Assembly: GCA_913059105.1 (NCBI GenBank)
Contig: CAJXRL010000097.1
Location: forward strand, 1 to 8,910
Source: an uncultured Flavobacteriales bacterium
GTDB taxonomy: Bacteria; Bacteroidota; Bacteroidia; Flavobacteriales_E; Vicingaceae
DNA length: 8,910 bases
Direction of reading: 5' to 3'
Positions 1 through 7,300 of the stretch are shown in pieces. The notes beneath the pieces were generated by a model. The model did no database searches. It was not told the origin of the DNA and worked only from the letters and a program-made list of their open reading frames with translations. Position numbers and translations under genes: made by a program. How positions within the stretch are numbered: the stretch's first letter is position 1; every line of letters starts with the position of its first letter.

Positions 1-47
1 GAGATTTCTGCCTGTCTCGTGGGCTCGGAGATGTGTATAAGAGACAG
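1..47 (+). other. Nextera transposase adapter with i7 index (sequencing artefact)
   Basis: This is not biological sequence. It reads as the end of the Illumina P7 primer (GAGAT), an 8-base index (TTCTGCCT, the reverse complement of AGGCAGAA, which I recall as Nextera index N703), then GTCTCGTGGGCTCGG and the 19-bp Tn5 mosaic end AGATGTGTATAAGAGACAG, which finishes at base 47. Translated, it gives the well-known contaminant peptide MCIRDR, so any open frame reaching back into it (for instance a GTG at 19) has a false N-terminus. The same adapter is present in reverse complement at the other end. Confidence 0.98.
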
Positions 48-48
48 A

Positions 49-618
49 TATATCACCAGACGTTTTGATTATAACCAAAATGGCGAAAAACTAAACCAGG
101 AAGATTTTGTCTCCGTTTTGAAAGCCGATAATAAATATAAATCAAAAACCTACCAAGATGTAGGGCAATGGTTGAGTCCCTTAAATAGAGTTGATTTTCT
201 ACGGTTCCTGATCTTCAATTTCCTTACTGGGAATGGGGATGTTCATTTAAAAAATATTTCTTTGTTGGAAACTTCAGATGGTGATATGATGTTATCTCCG
301 GCTTATGACTTAATGAATACAAAGGTTCATCTTACTGATAATTTAATGGCATTGAATTTATTTGAAGAATTGGAACAAACTAGTTTGCCCTTGGGGACAA
401 AATACAATTACAGTAGTGCTGATTTTCTCGAATTTGGCAAACGATTAAAAATAAGGGAACAAATAATCACAAAAATGATAGACTCCTTTGATACCAAAGA
501 AAGTGCGGTAACGGCAATGCTTGACAAATCATTTTTATCTGACAAAGCCAAGGAATTATACAAAACCAAAGTAGCTGAAAATTATAACTTGTTTCGGCAA
601 GCTAAGTCGGCGTCATAG
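49..618 (+). CDS. hipA: HipA-family kinase, C-terminal domain, 5'-truncated
   Basis: This is the C-terminal part of a HipA-like Ser/Thr protein kinase, the toxin half of HipBA-type toxin-antitoxin modules. In the best-studied member the kinase phosphorylates glutamyl-tRNA synthetase and induces dormancy. About 190 genuine residues remain, and the stop is TAG at 616-618. The fragment opens with ITRRFDY, the strand preceding the catalytic region. The catalytic loop follows as NFLTGNGDVHLKNISL, with the presumed catalytic Asp at 238-240 and the metal-binding Asn at 253-255. The second metal ligand is the Asp of SPAYDLMNT at 307-309. Helices with no further motif complete the C-lobe. The N-terminal lobe and the start codon lie beyond the adapter, so I cannot tell whether this is a full-length HipA or the shorter C-terminal-only form common in Bacteroidota. 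No antitoxin-like helix-turn-helix gene lies downstream; any partner would have to be upstream. The family call is firm; the substrate and toxicity are inferred. Confidence 0.9.
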   Translation, partial: YITRRFDYNQNGEKLNQEDFVSVLKADNKYKSKTYQDVGQWLSPLNRVDFLRFLIFNFLTGNGDVHLKNISLLETSDGDMMLSPAYDLMNTKVHLTDNLMALNLFEELEQTSLPLGTKYNYSSADFLEFGKRLKIREQIITKMIDSFDTKESAVTAMLDKSFLSDKAKELYKTKVAENYNLFRQAKSAS

Positions 619-899
619 TGTTATAAAGAAACAGGTTGCCCTGCTATTGCGGTTACTCGTTTTGACAAATATGAAAACAGGTAGCTTCACTCGTTTTATT
701 ATCAATGATGAATAACATTGAAGTAATTTTAAACATATTAGCTAGTTAACTAAGTTATTCAGAAATTAGCAGAACTACTTTACCTCATAAAATTATACGC
801 CAAACGTTTTTCAGATGTGAAAAAAAAATTTAAAGTAAAATTGAACCTCGTTCCACGGATTTGAAGTCCTTGAACAATAAGTAATTCAACAACTAGAAA
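619..899. other. Intergenic gap, no gene recognised
   Basis: This is a very AT-rich stretch with frequent stops in all frames and no RNA gene that I can recognise. It holds an imperfect direct repeat: AAACAGGTTGC with ACTCGTTTT at 629-663, and AAACAGGTAGC with ACTCGTTTT at 675-697, the first copy having about 12 extra bases in the middle. A 10-bp perfect palindrome, TAGTTAACTA, lies at 743-752. A 14-codon frame starts at 671, but nothing supports it. The promoter of the following gene must lie here if it is not co-transcribed with the kinase, but I find no convincing -33/-7 pair. Confidence 0.5.
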
Positions 900-1367
900 A
901 TGGAAGAAAATAGATCTGACGAAAACACTTTAGACGAATTTGTTCAAATTAAAATCAAGAGAAGAGCAATACTCCCCTGGTGGATTAAAGTATTTTGCTG
1001 GCTCTTCATGATATTTGGATTCTTTGCCATTATCTCTTTACTACTAGGATTTTTCGGCAACAGTGTTCAATTGTCTCTTTACGGATTTGAAACAAATGAT
1101 CCTTTAACATCAATTGGATTATTGATTATATCACTTGGGATATTTAAAGGATTTACAGCATACAATTTATGGTTTGAAAAAGATATAGCCATAAAGCTTG
1201 GTAAAATAGATGCAATTATAGGTATAGTAATTTGTTCATTTTTAATGCTAGCACTCCCATTTATTGATGACGCATTTGATTTTGATTTTAGATTAGAATT
1301 GGTTCTTTTAATCCCATACTTAATAAAGCTAAATAAGATTCAAGAAAAATGGGATAGCGCAGTTTAA
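900..1367 (+). CDS. Small integral membrane protein of unknown function (155 aa)
   Basis: I do not recognise a named family. The protein has a charged, acidic cytoplasm-like N-terminus (residues 1-25, ending in the basic stretch KIKRR). Four hydrophobic segments follow, at about residues 28-53, 68-89, 103-122 and a shorter one at 131-144, and the tail is charged. The second segment leads into a conserved-looking aromatic and charged patch (AYNLWFEKD, residues 87-95), and an acidic phenylalanine-rich loop (DDAFDFDF, 123-130) separates helices three and four. The start is fixed: an in-frame TAG stands two codons before the ATG, and no internal ATG would keep helix one. No Shine-Dalgarno sequence is present, as is usual in Bacteroidota. 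The product is probably an inner-membrane protein. It is separated from both neighbours by more than 250 bp, so nothing in the context hints at its role. Confidence 0.8.
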   Translation: MEENRSDENTLDEFVQIKIKRRAILPWWIKVFCWLFMIFGFFAIISLLLGFFGNSVQLSLYGFETNDPLTSIGLLIISLGIFKGFTAYNLWFEKDIAIKLGKIDAIIGIVICSFLMLALPFIDDAFDFDFRLELVLLIPYLIKLNKIQEKWDSAV

Positions 1368-1629
1368 TATACTGCCTCAAAAAGTTTTCATTTAGCTCAT
1401 CCCCCTGTGCTCTTGAACATGAAGCCCATGAAAATTGAAGCAGACTACCAAATTCCATTTCATTCCGCTTGCAATGATAAATATGAAAAATAAGTAGTTT
1501 AACTCCCTTTTTAGCGATAGTACTGCATGTCATTTGGGTAAAAAGAATCATATACAAATCAGATAGGAAACTCTTCATTTATTTCTCCATTCTTTAATTC
1601 CTTTGTACTTTTAATCAAAATTAGAAGCT
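1368..1629. other. Intergenic gap, no gene recognised
   Basis: No credible gene is seen here. Immediately after the preceding gene's stop region a 5-bp inverted repeat (GCAGT/ACTGC, about 1362-1378) flanks a 7-base loop; it is too weak to call a terminator. A 96-codon frame on the minus strand (1288-1578) overlaps the end of the upstream gene and resembles no family. A 24-codon frame on the plus strand (1419-1493) is likewise unsupported. The last 40 bases probably contain the promoter of the DUF2911 gene. Confidence 0.5.
1598..1605 (+). promoter_or_regulatory. Possible Bacteroidota -7 promoter element
   Basis: TTCCTTTG matches the Bacteroidota sigma-ABfr -7 consensus TAnnTTTG at five of its six fixed positions and lies 24 bases before the ATG at 1630. 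I see no clear TTTG-type -33 element at the usual distance, so this is only a candidate for the DUF2911 gene's promoter. It would give a very short leader. Confidence 0.3.
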
Positions 1630-2184
1630 ATGAAAGCATTAAAGTGGATTGGAATTATTGTCGTGATATTAGGAATAACAGGATATTTCGGAATGGATTA
1701 CGCAAAAGCTCAAACAAAGAAACATTCTCCACAAGACACCATTTCATATAAGTCAGGTAATTTAACCTTAGGTGCTGTTTATTGCAGTCCTTCTAAGAAA
1801 GGAAGAGAAATCTTTGGCGGCCTTGTACCGTTGAATGAAGTTTGGAGAACAGGAGCCAACGAACCTACTACCTTTACAACCAACAAACGAATTAAGTTTG
1901 GAACGGAATATGTTGAAGCTGGGACTTATTCGCTATGGACCATTCCGCAATCATCACAATGGACTGTTATTTTGAACAGTGAAATTCCGGGTTGGGGTGT
2001 TGACTTCTCAAGTAAACCTTCAAGAAACCCTGAATTTGACGTAATTAAAATCAATGCCGCGGTACATGATGTACCTGAAGCACTAGAGCATTTTACAATG
2101 GCTTTTGAATACAACGTTAATTTAAGTTTTGCTTGGGACAAAACAAAAGTTACTGTGCCAATTGAATTTTCAAATTTTGATTAA
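1630..2184 (+). CDS. DUF2911 family protein, membrane-anchored or exported
   Basis: This 184-residue protein belongs to the DUF2911 family, common in Bacteroidota and of unknown biochemical role. The N-terminus (residues 5-22, KWIGIIVVILGITGYFG) is a single hydrophobic helix that could be a signal anchor or an uncleaved signal peptide, putting the rest in the periplasm. The family signature is clear: GREIFGGLVPLNEVWRTGANE (58-78), then TTFTTNKRIKFG (80-91), the EAGTYSLWTIP hairpin (96-106) and WTVILN (111-116), followed by beta strands to the C-terminus. The length is normal for one DUF2911 domain plus an anchor. The ATG at 1630 is the only start that keeps the hydrophobic helix. The gene ends 18 bp from the stop of the convergent OmpA gene. 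No catalytic motif is visible. Confidence 0.9.
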   Translation: MKALKWIGIIVVILGITGYFGMDYAKAQTKKHSPQDTISYKSGNLTLGAVYCSPSKKGREIFGGLVPLNEVWRTGANEPTTFTTNKRIKFGTEYVEAGTYSLWTIPQSSQWTVILNSEIPGWGVDFSSKPSRNPEFDVIKINAAVHDVPEALEHFTMAFEYNVNLSFAWDKTKVTVPIEFSNFD

Positions 2185-2188
2185 TTAA

Positions 2189-2205
2189 TAACCTAACGCC
2201 GGTTA
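2189..2205. terminator. Weak hairpin between convergent genes
   Basis: TAACC and GGTTA form a 5-bp stem around a 7-base loop exactly in the gap between two converging genes, and the right arm includes the OmpA gene's stop codon. It could serve as a bidirectional terminator, but the stem is short and no U-tract follows on either strand, so the call rests mainly on position. Confidence 0.25.
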
Positions 2206-3441
2206 ATACTGGAAACGGAATTCCACTCTCCTATTCTTTGCTTTTCCTTCTTCGGTTATATTCTCAGCAATAGGACTTAGTTCTCCTTTGCCGGAATGAT
2301 GTAATCGTTTGAAAGGAATGCCTAAATCATAAATGTATTTTTTAACAGCAACGGCACGCTTTTGAGACAACTCAAAATTTGCTTCTTCACTACCCACATT
2401 GTCCGTATGCCCTACAATTCCTATCCTCAAGTCCTGAAACTCTTCCATAATGGTAACCAATTCATTCAGCTCATCAAAAGAACTTTCTAAAATGACAGCC
2501 TCATTTGTGTTGAAGTTAATTTGAAGGGTAAAGGAAAGGTCTTTGTTCGAAGAGTAAGAAGTTGCAAAAGCTGACATTTTTTGATCAATCTCATTCTTCA
2601 CAATCGAGTCTGCTTGAGAAATTCGCTTTCCTGAAGAAGCAAAACTCTGGGCCTTCAACATCACTGCTGAATCGTAAATGCGATCACCAACATCGCCAAT
2701 GGCAAACTTTAGGTGATAGGTTTCTCCCGGTTCCAACTTTGCGGTCGCTCTTAAAATGGTTGTAAAACCGTCGTATTCAAAAAACCGCGCCCGAAGAAAT
2801 ATATGTGGGTTTTGTCTCCAAAAGGCATCATCGTGTGCATTTAAAAAATCGGAGCGTAAAAAATACTGTTCATTCACCCGGTGATTGATGTTGTTAATGT
2901 TCACAGGTTTTCTAGAGTTGGGAACTAAAGCCAAATTCATAGGAAAAATTGCCCTTGAATTCTGTTGCTTTAAAAAGAATCCAAAAATGTCATTCACTCC
3001 TTTATTCACAAACTCAGGATATTCGTCAGAAGCGAAAACGTATTCAAACACAATGCTATCTCGAAGAGCAATTAAATCAAACTCCAATGCCACAGCATCC
3101 ATCACAACACCTGTTGCAATTGCCTGTAAATCTTTATCTCCCCAGCCAGAGCCTCTCGTTCCAGTGCTCTTTGACTTGTTCGGGCCCATGGCATCAAAAA
3201 CATCGCCAGTTGATAATAATATTCCTTGATTAATGACATCTAAAGGCGTTTCATTGTAAAAATAGCCTATTGATTGACGCTGCCCCTTAAAGGTAACATT
3301 CTTGATAATTAAATCGCTTTCGGAACTTAATAAATGCTTGCGAATGAGTTGTTCTGGAGACAAGGAAGTATCTAAACGCAATTGAGCAGTCACTTTTACA
3401 TGACTGCTCAACAACAAACAAAAAATAATAAAATATCTCAA
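2203..3441 (-). CDS. Secreted choice-of-anchor L domain protein with OmpA peptidoglycan-binding domain
   Basis: This 412-residue exported envelope protein has a signal peptide at about residues 1-19 (cleavage near VTA/Q). The choice-of-anchor L domain spans about 27-268. Its hallmarks are GILLSTGDVFDAMGPN (73-88), EYVFASDEYPEFVNKGVNDIFGFF read as two blocks at 133-145 and 146-156, and FAIGDVGDRIYDSAV (246-260). A short linker (270-300) leads to an OmpA C-terminal domain (about 303-412). There INFNTNEA, GHTDNVG (344-350, key Asp347) and NFELSQKRA (355-363, key Arg362) are the residues that hold diaminopimelate in peptidoglycan. So the C-terminus should bind the cell wall while the anchor-L domain faces the periplasm or surface. 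The start codon is TTG: no ATG lies before the middle of the anchor-L domain, and only the TTG preserves the signal peptide. It lies 3 nt after the stop of the SPFH gene and in the same frame, so translation is probably coupled. The ligand of the anchor-L domain is unknown. Confidence 0.92.
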   Translation of the reverse strand: MRYFIIFCLLLSSHVKVTAQLRLDTSLSPEQLIRKHLLSSESDLIIKNVTFKGQRQSIGYFYNETPLDVINQGILLSTGDVFDAMGPNKSKSTGTRGSGWGDKDLQAIATGVVMDAVALEFDLIALRDSIVFEYVFASDEYPEFVNKGVNDIFGFFLKQQNSRAIFPMNLALVPNSRKPVNINNINHRVNEQYFLRSDFLNAHDDAFWRQNPHIFLRARFFEYDGFTTILRATAKLEPGETYHLKFAIGDVGDRIYDSAVMLKAQSFASSGKRISQADSIVKNEIDQKMSAFATSYSSNKDLSFTLQINFNTNEAVILESSFDELNELVTIMEEFQDLRIGIVGHTDNVGSEEANFELSQKRAVAVKKYIYDLGIPFKRLHHSGKGELSPIAENITEEGKAKNRRVEFRFQY

Positions 3442-3444
3442 GTC

Positions 3445-4284
3445 TTATTCACCATTTAAAATGATTGGTAAACCATCTTTTCCACCTCCAATAATAATAA
3501 TTTTTGAATTTGGAGATTTTGCCAATTCTTCAGTTGCAGAAATTCCTTTTTCTCTTAAAATGTTATCTGTAATACTAGCACTCAAAATTTTGTTTGCTTC
3601 AGCTTTACCTAAGGCATCAATTTTTCTTCTTTGCGCTTCCTTCTTTTCTTTCTCAATTAAGTAGATATATGTCTGCGCTTCCTGATCCGCTTGTAATTTA
3701 AACTCAATAGATTCCTTAATCTTTTGCGGTAGAGTAATAGATCGAAATAATAGCGTTTTTTGTTCGATGTAGTTTGCTTTTAAAATTTCCTCTGTATTTA
3801 ATTCAATTTTAGTTTCTATTTCTTGTCGTTTAGAGGCATAAAGTTCTTCAGGAGTATATTGCCCAATGATTTCTCTCACCGCAGAACGCAATTCAGGACG
3901 AATTAAGTCATTCACGTAATCGTCTTTAAAAGATTTGTACAAATAACCAATCTTATTGGGGTTTGCTCTATAACGCAATGAAACGTCAATTTTAATAGAA
4001 AGTCCATCTTTCGAAAGAACATCCATTGTTTCTTCAATTGACTTCTCTGCAATTTGAAAGGTAAATACTTTGTTCCAAGGTGCAACTATGTTTAATCCTT
4101 CGCCTAATATATTGTCAACATCTAGACCGTCACCGAATTGCTTAAATACAACTCCACGCTCCGTTGGTTGAAGAATGATCACGGACTTTGAGAATATAAT
4201 AAATATAAAGATGACTACTGCTCCAATAATGATGAATGGTCTCAGCTTTTGTGCGTCAAATGAGGGTTGTTCGAATTCTGCCAT
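3445..4284 (-). CDS. Prohibitin/SPFH (band 7) family membrane protein
   Basis: This 279-residue protein is of the prohibitin type within the SPFH superfamily. These proteins form large ring-like or cage-like membrane scaffolds, and in several cases (HflKC, prohibitins) they enclose and regulate the FtsH/AAA membrane protease. The N-terminal tail is followed by one transmembrane helix (about 17-32). The SPFH domain (about 36-195) has the typical opening ILQPTERGVVFKQFG, then GLNIVAPWNKV (63-73), KDGLSIKIDVSLRYR (92-106) and a RPELRSAVREIIGQYTPEEL stretch (129-148). A helical, Glu/Lys/Gln-rich coiled-coil segment (about 188-235) follows. The C-terminus is short and hydrophobic (KIIIIGGGKDG and after). 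Length and order fit the family, and the ATG gives a clean N-terminus. It lies 93 nt after the peptidase fusion gene and directly before the OmpA gene on the same strand. A partner protease of the FtsH type is not in the window. Confidence 0.93.
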   Translation of the reverse strand: MAEFEQPSFDAQKLRPFIIIGAVVIFIFIIFSKSVIILQPTERGVVFKQFGDGLDVDNILGEGLNIVAPWNKVFTFQIAEKSIEETMDVLSKDGLSIKIDVSLRYRANPNKIGYLYKSFKDDYVNDLIRPELRSAVREIIGQYTPEELYASKRQEIETKIELNTEEILKANYIEQKTLLFRSITLPQKIKESIEFKLQADQEAQTYIYLIEKEKKEAQRRKIDALGKAEANKILSASITDNILREKGISATEELAKSPNSKIIIIGGGKDGLPIILNGE

Positions 4285-4355
4285 GTTATTTGTTTTTTAT
4301 GTGGTATAAAAGTAACACAACAAACTGCATTATGATGCCCAAAACCCGATTAAGT

Positions 4356-4374
4356 TTATAGAAGTTGTCTACAA
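4356..4374 (-). terminator. AU-rich hairpin after the peptidase fusion gene
   Basis: Read on the minus strand, UUGUAGA and UCUAUAA pair over seven positions (one G-U) around a 5-base loop, beginning four bases after the fusion gene's stop. It is not followed by a U-tract and is AU-rich. It might attenuate or process the transcript between the peptidase and SPFH genes, but it is not a convincing intrinsic terminator. Confidence 0.25.
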
Positions 4375-4377
4375 TTA

Positions 4378-7300
4378 TTACTTCCCTGATTTTGCATTTG
4401 CGGCAGCTTTTTCTGCGGCCGCTTTCTCGGCTGCTTCTTGCTTAATGTCTTTGGCAAAAATCTCAAAAATAACTGCGTATTTATAAGCCAAGTCTTTATA
4501 CCCATCATAACGTCCCGAACCACCACCATGGCCTGCACTTAAGTTTGTTTTTAGAAAGAGAAGGTTATCGTCTGTTTTCGTTTTACGCAACTTAGCCACC
4601 ATTTTTGCTGGTTCCCAATACCCTACTCTTGTGTCGTTTACTCCAGTTGTAAATAGCATGTGCGGGTAATCTTGAGCTTTCACATTTTCATATGGGCTAT
4701 AACTCAACATGTATTCAAATGCTTTTTCCTCATTAGGATTACCCCACTCCTCATATTCAATGATCGTTAAGGGTAGCTTCTCATCCAACATGGTATTCAT
4801 AACATCAACAAATGGAACATCGAGTATAACCAATTTAAAAAGGTCAGGTCGCATATTAATTATGCCGCCCATTAATAATCCGCCTGCACTTCCACCTTGC
4901 GCAACAATATTTCCTTTTTGAGCATAGCCTTCTGCAATTAGAAAGTCTGCACAATCTATAAAATCGGTAAAAGTGTTTCTTTTATTCATCATTCTGCCGC
5001 CGTCGTGCCATTTTTGACCTAACTCTCCCCCTCCTCTAACATGCGGTATTGCATACACAAATCCACGATTAATTAAACTGTAAACAGAACTGTTAAATCC
5101 AGATTCACTTCCGTTACCATAAGAACCGTAAGAAGTCATGAACATGCGCTTGTAGCTGTTCTTTTTCTTGACATCGTATGGTCTGTAAAGCAAGGTGATT
5201 GGAATCATTGTGCCATCTCTAGCTTCTGCCCACACCCTTTTATTTTTAATCCATGGTGAGTTAAAGTAATTCTTTACTACTTGTCTTTTTACCAATCGTT
5301 TCTCTTTAGTTCTCATGTTGTAGTTCCAAACTTGAGAAGGAGATTTCATGGAAGAAGTAGAATACCGCAAAGTATCTGAATTGAACTTCGGATTGTATGA
5401 AGTAGAAACCAAATGAATGTTTTCCTTTATTTTTAGGTAATGTGATTTACCACTTTCTCTGTCAATAATTTTCAATCGGTTCTCCATCTTTTCAGATTCT
5501 CCGAGAACTAGAAAGTCGTCAAAAATGACAAACCCAGTCAGTTGATTCCCCTTTTTAGGTTTCAAGAAACTTTTCCAATCTGCTTTAGCGCATGCGGTTT
5601 CGTCGCATTTGTATACTTCATAATCCGCACTTTCTTTATTGCTAATCATGTAGAATTCGTTCTTATAATCAGTAACCGAATAATCATGAGTTCCTTCTCG
5701 TGGAGCGATTAAACGGAAGCCTTTGTCAACCGACTTCAAATTCATAAAATGAATTTCATTGGTATTGGTACTTCCTACATTTAAGTAAACATATTCCTTC
5801 GATTTCGATTTTGCAATAGAAATTTGAAATCGATAATCATCTTCTTGAAAAAGCAGTGAATCACTTTGCTGTGGAGTATTTAATTCATGTAACTTTAGTT
5901 GAAAGGTTCGATTGGTTTTAGGCTCTTGCAAAGTGTACAACAGTTGATGATCATTCAACCAAAGCATTCCTGATACATTTAACATGGAATCCTCTATAAA
6001 CACGCCGGTTTCAATGTTCTTGAATTTAATTGTTGATTTATCGCTACCAGTTGTGTTCTCATAATACAACATCATTTTAGTATTTGGGCTCACACTAATT
6101 CCTCCTGCAGAATAATAGTCTTTATCTTTTGCTAAAATATTTACATTCATTAATGTATCCCAATCTTCAAGACCCTCTTTTCTTCGCAAATGAATTGGAT
6201 ATTCATCTTCTTCTGTCCATCTAGTTTGATACCAATACCCATCCTTTTCATATGGAATCGATTCGTCTTCTTTGTCAATTCTACTTGTGAACTCTTTAAA
6301 TAGCCCACGCTGACTTTTTCTGAGTGGAATAAAGTAATTATCAGTGTATTCATTTTCAGCTACCAAGTATTGCTTAATATCAGGATCCTGAAGTGGATTT
6401 TTAGGCTTCTTCATCCAAGAATAATCGTCACCTAAAGTTATTTCATGCAACGTTGTTTTTGAGGGTATTTGTTTGGCAATTGGTGGCTGCAAGCTATCAT
6501 TTCTATTGTGCTTATCGGCAAACTGCTTTTCCAAGGGCATTTTAATTTCCATATCTTTTCTGATGCTATCAGGAATAACTACTAATGAATTTTGTTTAGT
6601 GTAGTTGTCCCAAAAATCCTTGTTGTATTCTAATGGTAAATCAAACAATTGATTTGTTGCTGTATTTGCAAATACCTCTGTAACATCAAATTTGTCAACC
6701 TTTTCAGTCTTCACATGGTCAACCCAAAACTGGCTTACCGCATAATATGGTGTAGTATTATTTGTAATCGTATCCTTTAATATAAATTCATCTTCATGAC
6801 GTAAATATTTCAAATGATATTTGTTACCAATTTTTTGATATTCAATATTCAATTTGTAGTCAAAGTGCTTGTAATTCATGGTTGTGTAGCTACAGAAATA
6901 CTGCTTGAACTCCGCTGGAACCGAACTCTCAAACTTTAGAACTGCAAAATCATCTCTGTCAACGTAAATCTTTCCTTGTAAAACCTTATTCCGCGCTGCT
7001 TTATAAAAAGGTCTTAATCTTCCTTTCTCCTTTAATTCTTCCATTAATTCTTTAGTCAACGCCGTTCGGAAAGACAATACATATACATAGCCGACTCCTT
7101 TCATTAAAACTTCGCCCAACTCATAATCGAACTTTTTAAACTTCTTATCGCTAAAAAATGCAGCTTTAAATTTTAAGTAATCCTTGCTAAAGATGCCTAA
7201 TGGACCAGCTTGCACATTGGCGTACATATCAGTTTTGGACAAGTTTTTACTAGACCTAGAATCAATCACTTTTGCCTGATCTTGATTCATAGTTTGAGAA

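Noticed and set aside
1419..1493. 24-codon plus-strand frame starting MKPMKIEADYQ
   Set aside because: It is short, has no conserved motif, no promoter and no neighbouring system that would call for a small protein.
1288..1578. 96-codon minus-strand frame over the end of the membrane-protein gene and the following gap
   Set aside because: It overlaps a well-supported gene, resembles no family, and its composition (scattered Cys, Trp and Met, no hydrophobic or domain pattern) looks like an antisense shadow.
2562..3233. Several plus-strand frames of 67-114 codons within the anchor-L/OmpA gene
   Set aside because: They are antisense shadows of a clearly identified coding region.
4378..4446. 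Ala/Lys/Glu repeat tail and the GC-rich GCGGCCGC (4415-4422) as possible foreign or vector sequence
   Set aside because: The bases encode an in-frame alternating AEKAAAEKAAA tail, a common low-complexity C-terminus; the NotI-type octamer arises from adjacent Ala codons.
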